Source: Hellea sp. (GTDB taxonomy: Bacteria; Pseudomonadota; Alphaproteobacteria; Caulobacterales; Maricaulaceae). Taken from it: DNA of 17,998 nucleotides. Position numbers and translations under genes: made by a program. Position 1 is the stretch's first letter. Every line of letters starts with the position of its first letter. The notes beneath the pieces were generated by a model. That model was not told the DNA's origin and did no database searches. It worked only from the letters and a program-made list of their open reading frames with translations. Below, piece by piece: positions 1 to 6,895 of the stretch. The stretch covers positions 1 to 17,998 of the forward strand of contig JAHDEU010000011.1 of the NCBI GenBank assembly GCA_020628635.1, read 5' to 3'.

Positions 1-26
1 TAGTCGGGCTGTCGCCCGGCTTTTTT
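1..26 (+). terminator. Intrinsic terminator of an upstream gene outside the window
   Basis: A 7-bp stem (3-9 with 14-20, one G-T pair) closes a TGTC loop and is followed directly by six T residues (21-26). This is the classic rho-independent form for plus-strand transcription. The gene it serves lies to the left of the window. Confidence 0.85.
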
Positions 27-30
27 GTGC

Positions 31-338
31 CGGTCACCCCTCCGACCTCGCCGCGCTGCGCTTGCGAGCCCACCTCCCCTTTCCGGGGAGGAAATTAAAA
101 AGATAAGTGAGACGCTCCTCCCCCTTTAGGGAGAGGTGCCCGTGAGGGCGGATGGGGCTCTGTCGGGGAAGGCCGGAGCTCAACGAGAGAGCCCCCTCCG
201 TCACTGAACCGCTGTCGCAGTCCATCGCCACCTCCCCCTGAAGGGGGAGGAACGAGAAGCACTTTATCTTGATTTCCTCCCCGGAAAGGGGAGGTGGCCA
301 GCAAGCGCGTTAGCGCTTGAGGGTCGGAGGGGTGACGA
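31..338. repeat. Large nested fold-back repeat (about 308 bp)
   Basis: Four nested inverted segments face each other: 33-46 with 323-336 (14 bp perfect), 70-95 with 272-297 (26 bp perfect), 101-138 with 229-270 (imperfect), and 149-161 with 189-200 (imperfect). Each inner arm (for example 73-91) is also a hairpin on its own. There is no credible reading frame. The element lies between a plus-strand terminator and the 3' end of a minus-strand gene, so both flanking transcripts end here. A shorter relative with the same CTCCTCCCC and GGAGGGGT arms is at 8542-8722. It looks like a non-autonomous dispersed repeat or several nested copies. I recall similar GC-rich palindromes being common between genes in alphaproteobacteria, but that is memory and not shown here. 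Confidence 0.8.
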
Positions 339-430
339 CAAGATCAGCCGCGCGCAGCGCGCCCACGATAGCCGCGCCCACTATAGTCCTATGTTCAACG
401 CCACACCGGGCCGCGCTGGCGTCGCGCGGG

Positions 431-476
431 CGGTCATCTTGCCGCGTCGCGGCAAACCCTACCGGGAAGATGACCG
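431..476 (-). terminator. Stable stem-loop downstream of the coiled-coil gene
   Basis: A perfect 10-bp stem (431-440 with 467-476) encloses a second small hairpin (441-445 with 449-453). It begins 17 bases past the stop codon of the minus-strand gene ending at 493. No T-run follows on the minus strand, so it is not a textbook intrinsic terminator. It could be a 3'-end stabilising or rho-assisted structure. Confidence 0.5.
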
Positions 477-492
477 GTAGGAGAGATCGAGA

Positions 493-2142
493 CTAGGACG
501 AACTCCTGAGTCCCAGCGTCATATCCGCGATCTGCGCCTCGATCTCGTCATCCGACAGATCATCGGCAAAACCCGTCAGCGCGCCCGGCGTCATGCCGGC
601 GGGAGCGGCCGGCGCGATGTCCGGCTGCGCCGCCGGGGCCTGCTGTTGGCGCACCATCTGCTGCTGGTTCAGCGCGGCGGCCACATCCCGGTAGCGGCGG
701 TCGAAGTCGGTCACGCTTTGCTGCGCCTCGATCAGGCGGGTTCCGGCCTCGTCCAGCTGGAAGCTCTGCGTTTCGACGATTGATTCGAGGCGCTCGCGCT
801 CCAGATCCTGCGCGGTGCGGATCTTGCGCAGCTCCTGGACGTCTCTTGCCGCATTGCGCACGATCTCGTCCTTGATCTCCAGCTGCTTGCGCAGCTCGTC
901 CACCTGCGCCTTGAGCGCGCTCATCTCGTCCTCGCGGGCGATGACGGTGAACTCAGACTGGGTCTTGAAGTTGCGGATATCCTCGTGAAGGCTGACCATC
1001 TCGCCCTTCATCTGGTTGTTGGCGCGCTGCGCGTGGTCGAGCGCATTGCGCAGTTCGATGTTTTCGCTGCCGAGACCTTCGGCCTGTGCGCGGAAGTCGA
1101 TCGTGTCCTGGCGCAGGCTGTCCATCATCTTGGTGGTTTCCAGCGTCTGCGTGGTGCGGGCGTCGATTTCGGCGGTCAGGTCGGTGACCTTGGCGCGCAG
1201 CACCTCGTTTTCGCGGCGTTCCACATCGAGCGACGTCTTGGAACGCTCGGCGGCGAGAGCGTGCTTGTCGCTCTGCTGGCGGGTGGAGGCGAGCACGCGC
1301 TCATAGTCCTGCAGCGACTTCTGCGCGACGCTCATCTTGGAGTGGAGCTGCTCCAGCACGGAGGTGCGCTCGGCGAGGCGGCGGCGGTGATCGTCGAGAT
1401 CGGCGCGCATGACGTCCAGCTTGCGCTTGGCGTCGTCGATCTCGCTCTCGAGAGTCCTGTTGCGCGCCTTGAGGCGGCGGTTCTCCGGCTCCAGCCGGTT
1501 GAGCATGGAAAAGTCGAGCTCGGCCCGCTCCACGAAGCCCGTCAGGTTCTCGATGCGCTTCTGCGCGCGGCGGTAGAGCTCCTCGCCCGACTGGATGTCG
1601 GATGCGATGCGCGCCACGTCGAGCCGCATGGTGGACAGGTCCGCGCGGCCGTCGCGCGCGGGCGCAGGCGGCACGTTGAAGGTGAAGTCGTCCGCGGCGA
1701 TGGCGGCCGCATCCATGCGGGTGGCCTCTGCTGTGGGTGCAGGCGTTGGTGCCGTGTTTGCCGTGGCTGTGGCTGTGGCTTTAGCTGTGGTGGGAGCGGA
1801 GACATCGTCCGTAAGACCGGCGAAATCGCTCAGCAATGCGTCCACATCGACGTCGATCTTGCCCGGCGTGGCATCCACGGTGTGCAGGCCGTCCAGCTCG
1901 GCTGACAGGTCCATTTCCTGGTAGCGCTTCAGGTCCTCATTGACGAAAGCGCGGTCGCCAATGCCGGGCCTGTCCGCGCTTTCGGCAGCGCTGCTGGTTT
2001 CGCTTTCCAGTTGCGCCCACGCTTCGTCCAGATCGGCCGTCATGCCCGGCGCGGATTTGGCCGCACCGGCCTGCGCCGCGCCGTTCTTTGCCGCAGCGCC
2101 CTTGGCCTGCGCCGCATTCGTCTTGCGTTTGAAAAATGCCAT
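493..2142 (-). CDS. Large coiled-coil protein, possible filament or scaffold protein
   Basis: This 549-residue protein has no enzyme motif, signal peptide or membrane segment that I can see. The N-terminus (MAFFKRK) leads into an Ala-rich low-complexity region. Residues about 113-140 are an Ala/Thr/Pro linker, partly encoded by tandem GTGGCT hexamers on the plus strand (1763-1780). From about 168 to 495 the sequence is almost unbroken heptad-like helix rich in Glu, Arg, Lys, Leu and Gln. A Gln/Pro/Ala linker follows, then an acidic tail motif LSDDEIEAQIADMTLGL. The rod of roughly 320 residues with disordered head and tail recalls intermediate-filament-like proteins such as crescentin, but no homology is claimed. 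ATG at 2142 is preferred over an in-frame GTG at 2151 because GGTGAG stands eight bases upstream of it. The gene is divergent from fabD across a region with CtrA-like boxes. Confidence 0.8.
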   Translation of the reverse strand: MAFFKRKTNAAQAKGAAAKNGAAQAGAAKSAPGMTADLDEAWAQLESETSSAAESADRPGIGDRAFVNEDLKRYQEMDLSAELDGLHTVDATPGKIDVDVDALLSDFAGLTDDVSAPTTAKATATATANTAPTPAPTAEATRMDAAAIAADDFTFNVPPAPARDGRADLSTMRLDVARIASDIQSGEELYRRAQKRIENLTGFVERAELDFSMLNRLEPENRRLKARNRTLESEIDDAKRKLDVMRADLDDHRRRLAERTSVLEQLHSKMSVAQKSLQDYERVLASTRQQSDKHALAAERSKTSLDVERRENEVLRAKVTDLTAEIDARTTQTLETTKMMDSLRQDTIDFRAQAEGLGSENIELRNALDHAQRANNQMKGEMVSLHEDIRNFKTQSEFTVIAREDEMSALKAQVDELRKQLEIKDEIVRNAARDVQELRKIRTAQDLERERLESIVETQSFQLDEAGTRLIEAQQSVTDFDRRYRDVAAALNQQQMVRQQQAPAAQPDIAPAAPAGMTPGALTGFADDLSDDEIEAQIADMTLGLRSSS

Positions 2143-2240
2143 CAACGCCACTCACCAATCTGCAGGAAGCCGAAGCCCCATGAAAGGGTCGCGCAAAGCG
2201 CCAGGACCCCCATCCCGATGTTCGCGCTATGCGAGCATGG

Positions 2241-2265
2241 TTAATGGGGCGTTAAGGGTGGTTAA
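2241..2265. promoter_or_regulatory. CtrA-like TTAA boxes in the coiled-coil gene/fabD control region
   Basis: TTAA occurs at 2241-2244, 2252-2255 and 2262-2265. The first pair is separated by exactly 7 bases, matching the known TTAA-N7-TTAA site of the alphaproteobacterial cell-cycle regulator CtrA. The second pair is spaced by 6. In a GC-rich intergenic region three TTAA words within 25 bases are unlikely by chance. The boxes lie 98 bases upstream of the coiled-coil start and 61 bases upstream of the fabD start, so either gene or both could be controlled. Binding is inferred. Confidence 0.55.
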
Positions 2266-2326
2266 CGACTGGCAGCGGCGCGCGCGTTTCTGTAACTGGT
2301 GCGCAAACGTAAGGGACCGACCGCCA

Positions 2327-3268
2327 ATGATCGCATTCACTTTTCCGGGCCAGGGCAGCCAGTTCGTCGGCATGGGCCATGCCCTGGCCGAAGCCAGCCC
2401 GGCTGCGCGCGCCGTTTTCGACCGCGTGGATGCGGCGCTCGGAGAGAAGCTGTCGGAGCTGATGTGGTCGGGCGACGCGGACGAGCTGACCCTGACCGCC
2501 AACACCCAGCCCGCGCTCATGGCCTGCGGCATGGCGGCGATGGCGGCCCTGGAAGAGATGCACGGGATCACGGTGACCGACGCGCAGTTCGTGGCCGGGC
2601 ACAGCCTGGGCGAATACACGGCGCTCTGCGCGGCGGGTTCGATCAGTCTGGAGGACACGGCCCGCCTGCTGCGCATTCGCGGCAATGCCATGCAATCGGC
2701 CGTGCCGGCCGGCAAGGGCGCCATGGCCGCGCTGCTCGGCGCGAGCTTCGAGCAGGCGGAAGCCGTGGTGGCGAGCGGATGCGAGGCCGGCGACTGCCAG
2801 ATCGCAAACGACAACGCGCCGGGCCAGATCGTGATCAGCGGCGAAAAGCAGGCCGTGGAAGAAGCGGCCGCATCCGCCAAGGGCCACGGTGTCAAGAAGG
2901 CCGTCATCCTGCCCGTGTCCGCGCCCTTCCACTGCTCCCTCATGCAACCTGCCGCCGATGCCATGGCGGAAGCGTTGGAAAGCGTGGAGATCAGCGCGCC
3001 GTCCGTCACCTTCATCAACAATGTGCAAGCCGCGCCCGTGTCCGATCCGGTCCAGATCCGTACCGACCTCGTCACCCAGGTCACGGGCCGCGTGCGCTGG
3101 CGCGAGTCCATGCAGCTGATGTTTGACGAGGGCGCGCGGACATTTGCGGAGCCGGGCTGCGGCAAGGTGCTGTCCGTCATGATGCGCCGCGCGCTGAAGG
3201 AGGCGACGGGTGTCCCGCTGGACACGCCGGAGGCTCTGGCGGCGTTTGCGGAGATGATTGAGATATAG
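2327..3268 (+). CDS. fabD: Malonyl-CoA:acyl carrier protein transacylase FabD
   Basis: FabD moves the malonyl group from malonyl-CoA to acyl carrier protein in the cytoplasm, supplying the extender unit for type II fatty-acid synthesis. The 313-residue length is normal. It opens with the GQGSQ loop (8-12). GHSLGEY (91-97) holds the nucleophile Ser93, Arg118 in the RIRGNAMQ segment would bind the malonyl carboxylate, and His202 in APFHCSLM completes the catalytic pair. ATG 2327 is chosen because the conserved IAFTFPGQG start follows it directly and AAGGGA lies ten bases upstream. The open frame extends further upstream, but that part has no family similarity. fabG follows after a 103-base gap that holds a palindromic element. 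Confidence 0.97.
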   Translation: MIAFTFPGQGSQFVGMGHALAEASPAARAVFDRVDAALGEKLSELMWSGDADELTLTANTQPALMACGMAAMAALEEMHGITVTDAQFVAGHSLGEYTALCAAGSISLEDTARLLRIRGNAMQSAVPAGKGAMAALLGASFEQAEAVVASGCEAGDCQIANDNAPGQIVISGEKQAVEEAAASAKGHGVKKAVILPVSAPFHCSLMQPAADAMAEALESVEISAPSVTFINNVQAAPVSDPVQIRTDLVTQVTGRVRWRESMQLMFDEGARTFAEPGCGKVLSVMMRRALKEATGVPLDTPEALAAFAEMIEI

Positions 3269-3270
3269 AC

Positions 3271-3353
3271 GTCGTCCCCGGGTTTATCCCGGGGCCTTTT
3301 GAAACCAGGTCCCTTACCGAGGGCGGCCCCGGGACGAGCCCGGGGACAACGAC
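3271..3353 (+). repeat. Palindromic repeat with terminator-like hairpin between fabD and fabG
   Basis: Arms 3271-3296 and 3325-3353 are inverted copies, differing by a three-base insertion and a few changes in the loop part. The left arm alone forms a 7-bp hairpin (3276-3282 with 3288-3294) followed after CC by TTTT (3297-3300). It therefore resembles an intrinsic terminator starting eight bases after the fabD stop. The GTCCCCGGG...CCCGGGGCC type of core is related in style to the element at 8744-8834. It may reduce read-through from fabD into fabG. Confidence 0.65.
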
Positions 3354-3371
3354 ATATATGATAGGAATCTT

Positions 3372-4112
3372 ATGTTCTCACTCCAAGGAAAACGCGCCCT
3401 CGTCACCGGCGCCACAGGTGGTCTCGGCGGAGCCATCGCGCGCAAGCTGCATGCGGCCGGCGCATCGGTCGCCTTGTCCGGAACGCGCGCGCATGTGCTC
3501 GAAGAGCTCGCCGCGGAACTCGGCGAGCGCACGGCCGTCACGCCTGCCAACCTTTCCGACGCCGACTCGGTCGATGCGCTGCCGAAGCAGGCGGCCGACG
3601 CGCTGGGTGGGGGCATCGACATACTGGTCGCCAATGCGGGCATCACGCGCGACGGGCTGCTCATGCGGATGAAGCCGGAGGACTTCCACGACGTCATCAA
3701 GATCAATCTGGAAAGCTATTTCCGGCTGTCCAAGGCCTGTCTGCGCCCGATGATGAAAGCGCGGTCTGGCCGCATCATCGGCATCACCTCGGTCGTCGGC
3801 GTGACGGGCAATCCGGGGCAGACCAACTACGCGGCCTCCAAGGCGGGCATGATCGGCTTTTCCAAGGCGCTCGCCCAGGAAGTCGCCACGCGCGGCGTGA
3901 CGGTCAACTGCATCGCGCCGGGCTTCATCACCTCGCCCATGACGGATGAGCTGAACGAGGCGCAGCGCGAGGCGACGCTGTCGCGAATCCCCGCCGCGCG
4001 GCTCGGCACGGGCGACGACATCGCGGCGGCTGCGCTCTATCTGGCGTCCGATGAGGCCAATTACGTCACGGGGCAAACCCTGCATGTGAATGGCGGTATG
4101 GCCATGATTTGA
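3372..4112 (+). CDS. fabG: 3-oxoacyl-[acyl carrier protein] reductase FabG
   Basis: FabG carries out the NADPH-dependent reduction of 3-ketoacyl-ACP to 3-hydroxyacyl-ACP, the first reductive step of each elongation round. It is a 246-residue short-chain dehydrogenase of standard length. The cofactor loop TGATGGLG is at 12-19, the NAG motif at 88-90, and the catalytic tetrad is Asn112, Ser140, Tyr153 and Lys157 (YAASK). The C-terminus keeps the family's NYVTGQTLHVNGGM ending. The start ATG has AGGA seven bases upstream. Its place between fabD and acpP is the conserved order, which separates it from other members of this large superfamily. Confidence 0.97.
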   Translation: MFSLQGKRALVTGATGGLGGAIARKLHAAGASVALSGTRAHVLEELAAELGERTAVTPANLSDADSVDALPKQAADALGGGIDILVANAGITRDGLLMRMKPEDFHDVIKINLESYFRLSKACLRPMMKARSGRIIGITSVVGVTGNPGQTNYAASKAGMIGFSKALAQEVATRGVTVNCIAPGFITSPMTDELNEAQREATLSRIPAARLGTGDDIAAAALYLASDEANYVTGQTLHVNGGMAMI

Positions 4113-4119
4113 TTGAGGT

Positions 4120-4137
4120 TTCGGGCTGCTGCCCGAA
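4120..4137 (+). terminator. Small hairpin after fabG
   Basis: A 7-bp stem (4120-4126 with 4131-4137) with a TGCT loop begins eight bases after the fabG stop. There is no T-run behind it, so it may only attenuate transcription or mark a processed 3' end ahead of the separate acpP promoter. Confidence 0.4.
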
Positions 4138-4167
4138 CTGTTAAATCTGCGACATTCTGACGGGTGT

Positions 4168-4196
4168 TTGGGTGGCGCGCGCGGGCCCGCTATGCT
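4168..4196 (+). promoter_or_regulatory. Candidate sigma-70-type promoter for acpP
   Basis: TTGGGT (4168-4173) and TATGCT (4191-4196) are separated by 17 bases, the ideal spacing. They lie about 107 bases before the acpP start, in the only sizeable gap (190 bases) inside the fabG-to-gmk run. An independent promoter would fit the very high amount of acyl carrier protein cells need. It was found by eye only. Confidence 0.4.
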
Positions 4197-4267
4197 AATC
4201 CGCGCGGAGCAAAGTGGGGGGCTGGGGTTGTTTTGTGCCGCCCACCTCCCAAACTGTGCCAAAGACA

Positions 4268-4284
4268 CGCCGGGCAGTCCGGCG
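4268..4284 (+). promoter_or_regulatory. Leader hairpin just upstream of the acpP ribosome binding site
   Basis: A perfect 6-bp GC stem (4268-4273 with 4279-4284) with loop GCAGT ends eight bases before the AAGGAA ribosome binding site of acpP. Its position suggests a role in mRNA stability or translation of the acpP leader. This is inference only. Confidence 0.35.
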
Positions 4285-4302
4285 GAAAGTTAAGGAAAAT
4301 CT

Positions 4303-4539
4303 ATGTCTGACGTTATGGCTCGCGTGAAGAAGATGGTCATCGAGCATCTCGACGCCGAAGAGGACAAAGTCACGGAAAACGCCCACTTCATCGACGATCT
4401 GGGCGCGGACTCGCTCGACAATGTCGAGTTGGTGATGGCGTTCGAGGAAGAGTTCGACATCGAAATTCCGGATGATGCCGCCGAGCACATCCAGACGGTC
4501 GGCGACGCCGTGAAGTTCATTTCCGAGAAAGTCGGCTAA
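4303..4539 (+). CDS. acpP: Acyl carrier protein
   Basis: This small acidic carrier of growing acyl chains is used by FabD, FabG and FabF, whose genes surround it. Its 78 residues are the normal length. The GADSLDNVELVMAFEEEF segment carries Ser37, the residue that receives 4'-phosphopantetheine. The many Asp and Glu residues of helix II are the docking surface for partner enzymes. AAGGAA precedes the ATG by seven bases. The gap to fabF is only 11 bases, so the two are surely co-transcribed, while the gap to fabG is wide and holds a candidate promoter. Confidence 0.98.
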   Translation: MSDVMARVKKMVIEHLDAEEDKVTENAHFIDDLGADSLDNVELVMAFEEEFDIEIPDDAAEHIQTVGDAVKFISEKVG

Positions 4540-4550
4540 GGCTTGATCGC

Positions 4551-5834
4551 ATGACACGTCGGGTCGTCGTCACGGGCCTGGGCCTGGTCACGCCCGTCGG
4601 ATGCGGGGTCGAACCCGCCTGGAAAAATCTGCTGAGCGGGCGCTCCGGTGCCCGCCGCATCACCTCTTTTCCGACCGAGGACCTCGCCTGCAAGATCGCA
4701 GCCCAGGTTCCGCGCCTCGCCGAGTTCCCGGACCGCGACGACGCTTTCGACCCCGAAGACCTGATGAGCCGCCGCGACGCCAAGCGTCTCGACGACTTCA
4801 TTCTCTACTCCATTGCCGCCGCCGACGAGGCGCTCGCCGATGCGGGCTGGAAGCCGTCCGAGCTCGGCGAGGAGGCGCAGCACCGCACGGGCGTCATGAT
4901 GGGCTCCGGTATTGGCGGGCTGCAGACGACCTATGAGGCGTCGATCACGCTCCACGAAAAAGGCCCGCGCCGCCTGTCGCCCTTTGTGATCCCGGCCATG
5001 CTGATCAATCTGGCCTCGGGCCAGGTCTCGATCCGCCACGGGCTCAAAGGCCCCAACCACGCCGTGGTCACCGCCTGTGCGACCGGCGCCCACGCCATCG
5101 GCGATGCGGGTCGCCTGATCAAATATGGCGACGCGGACGTCATGGTCGCGGGCGGCGGGGAAGCCGCGATCAACCGCCTCGGCATTGCCAGCTTTGTCGC
5201 CTGCCGCGCCATGACGACCGCGTTCAACGACACGCCGGAGAAAGCGTCCCGGCCCTATGATGTGGACCGCGACGGCTTCCTGATGGGCGAGGGCGCGGGT
5301 GCTGTGGTGCTGGAGGAATACGAACACGCCAAGGCCCGCGGCGCGACCATCTATGCCGAACTGGTCGGCTACGGGCTGAGTGGCGATGCCTATCACATCA
5401 CCAGCCCCGCGCCGGAAGGCGAGGGCGGTTTCCGCGCCATGCAGGTCGCACTCGGCAATAGCGGGCTGAGCGCGACCGACATCGGCTATGTCAACGCCCA
5501 CGGCACCTCCACGCCTATGGGCGACGAGCTGGAGGTCAAAGCCGTCGAACGCCTGCTCAGCGATCATGCGGGCGACGTGCTGATGAGCAGCACCAAATCC
5601 GCCACCGGCCACCTGCTCGGCGCGGCCGGCGCGATCGAGAGCATCTTTTCCATCCTCGCGCTGCGCGACGGCATGGCCCCGCCGACGCTCAACCTCGACA
5701 ATCCGTCGCTCGAGACCGCGCTCGACCTCGTCCCGCACACGGCCAAGCCGTTCGAGGCCGTCGCAGCCATGTCCAACAGCTTCGGCTTCGGCGGCACCAA
5801 TGCGGCCGTCATTTTCGCCAAACCGGATAGGTGA
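4551..5834 (+). CDS. fabF: 3-oxoacyl-[acyl carrier protein] synthase II FabF
   Basis: FabF condenses malonyl-ACP with an acyl-ACP, lengthening the chain by two carbons and releasing CO2. The 427 residues are slightly more than the usual 410-420. The catalytic set is complete: Cys176 in VTACATGAHAIG, His317 in NAHGTSTPMGD, and Lys349 with His354 in STKSATGHLLGAAGA. The GFGGTN loop near the C-terminus (412-417) is present. It follows acpP after 11 bases, and its stop overlaps the GTG start of mltG by four bases (GTGA), which indicates coupled translation. The decarboxylating elongation role (FabF rather than FabB) is supported by the acpP-fabF pairing. Confidence 0.97.
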   Translation: MTRRVVVTGLGLVTPVGCGVEPAWKNLLSGRSGARRITSFPTEDLACKIAAQVPRLAEFPDRDDAFDPEDLMSRRDAKRLDDFILYSIAAADEALADAGWKPSELGEEAQHRTGVMMGSGIGGLQTTYEASITLHEKGPRRLSPFVIPAMLINLASGQVSIRHGLKGPNHAVVTACATGAHAIGDAGRLIKYGDADVMVAGGGEAAINRLGIASFVACRAMTTAFNDTPEKASRPYDVDRDGFLMGEGAGAVVLEEYEHAKARGATIYAELVGYGLSGDAYHITSPAPEGEGGFRAMQVALGNSGLSATDIGYVNAHGTSTPMGDELEVKAVERLLSDHAGDVLMSSTKSATGHLLGAAGAIESIFSILALRDGMAPPTLNLDNPSLETALDLVPHTAKPFEAVAAMSNSFGFGGTNAAVIFAKPDR

Positions 5835-6895
5835 GCGACCCGCGCGACGACCTCGCCGCTGCCAAGGCCGAAAACAACCGCAAGAATCGCGGCGTGCTCA
5901 TCCTGCTGGCTATCGGTGGCTTGCTGACGATCGGGCTTGGCCTTACGGTCATTGGCTATAGCTGGCTGAACTGGGAGTATGAGCGGGAGCGGGACACGTC
6001 GGATGCTGGCGTGACCTTCACGGTTCCGCGCGGTGCGGGCCTCGTCACCATCGCCAACGCGCTGGAGCGTGATGGTTTCATCGACAACGCCCAGCTGTTC
6101 CGCCTCGTCACGCAGATGCGCGGCAATGCGGGAAATTTCAAAGCGGGCGAATTCCTGCTGACACCCGGTGACAGCTATGCCGATATCTATGACGGCCTCG
6201 CCAATGGCCGCCCGGTCGAATACCCCTTCACCGCACCTGAAGGCACGACATCCGCCCAGATCGTGCGCGCGCTGGACGCTGTCCCCGAGCTGGTCGATGA
6301 CGACCCGGCTGTTCCGCCTGAAGGCTCGCTCCTGCCCGACACCTACAACTTCGCGCGCGGCACCAAGCACTCCGCCGTGCTGGCGCGCATGGCGGCCGCG
6401 CAGGACGCGCTGATGGACGAGCTCTGGCCCGCCCGCGACCCCGACATTCCGGTCAAGACGCGGGAAGAGGCCATCATCCTCGCGAGCGTCGTGGAAAAGG
6501 AAACCGGCATCGGCATGGAGCGCGGCGAGGTGGCGGGCGTGTTCACCAACCGGCTGCGCCGCGGCATGCGGCTGCAATCGGACCCGACCATCATCTACGG
6601 CGTGTCGCGCGGCGAAATCCTGCGCGGGCGCGACGGCAAGCAGCGGCGCATCTACCGTTCCGAAATCGACCGCAAGACGGACTGGAACACCTACCAGATC
6701 GACGGCCTGCCGAAGACGCCGATCTGCAATCCGGGCGCGGACGCCATTCGCGCCGTGCTCAACCCGGCGGAGACCGACGCGCTCTATTTCGTCGCGGACG
6801 GCACGGGCGGGCATGTGTTTTCGCGCACGCTGGCAGAGCACCAGCGCGCGGTCGATCGGTGGCGCAAGATACAAAGGGAAAGGGGTCTGCGATGA
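5831..6895 (+). CDS. mltG: Endolytic peptidoglycan transglycosylase MltG (YceG-like)
   Basis: MltG is an inner-membrane lytic transglycosylase that cleaves new glycan strands in the periplasm and is thought to set strand length. The protein has 354 residues. A short cytoplasmic lead is followed by one membrane segment (about 21-45), then a LysM-like region (about 60-112) and the catalytic domain. The key motif is LASVVEKETGIG (217-228) with the active-site Glu, followed by FTNRLRRGMRLQSDPTIIYG and the YQIDGLPKTPICNPG segment. The start is GTG inside the fabF stop. The stop overlaps the gmk start (ATGA). Alphaproteobacteria usually have a yicC gene between mltG and gmk, and here there is none. 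Confidence 0.95.
   Translation: MSDPRDDLAAAKAENNRKNRGVLILLAIGGLLTIGLGLTVIGYSWLNWEYERERDTSDAGVTFTVPRGAGLVTIANALERDGFIDNAQLFRLVTQMRGNAGNFKAGEFLLTPGDSYADIYDGLANGRPVEYPFTAPEGTTSAQIVRALDAVPELVDDDPAVPPEGSLLPDTYNFARGTKHSAVLARMAAAQDALMDELWPARDPDIPVKTREEAIILASVVEKETGIGMERGEVAGVFTNRLRRGMRLQSDPTIIYGVSRGEILRGRDGKQRRIYRSEIDRKTDWNTYQIDGLPKTPICNPGADAIRAVLNPAETDALYFVADGTGGHVFSRTLAEHQRAVDRWRKIQRERGLR

Noticed and set aside
31..338. CRISPR array
   Set aside because: The repeats are inverted and nested, not direct and evenly spaced, and there are no cas genes.
985..1905. 306-codon plus-strand frame opposite the coiled-coil gene
   Set aside because: It is a shadow of heptad-rich coding on the other strand, with no recognisable protein.
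4536..6874. Long minus-strand frames opposite fabF and mltG (400 and 436 codons)
   Set aside because: They are antisense to clearly identified genes, their translations are Arg/His/Ala/Gly-rich, and no ribosome sites are seen.
2327..6895. Biosynthetic (polyketide-like) cluster reading of fabD-fabG-acpP-fabF
   Set aside because: Order, lengths and the mltG-gmk continuation are those of the primary fatty-acid operon of alphaproteobacteria.
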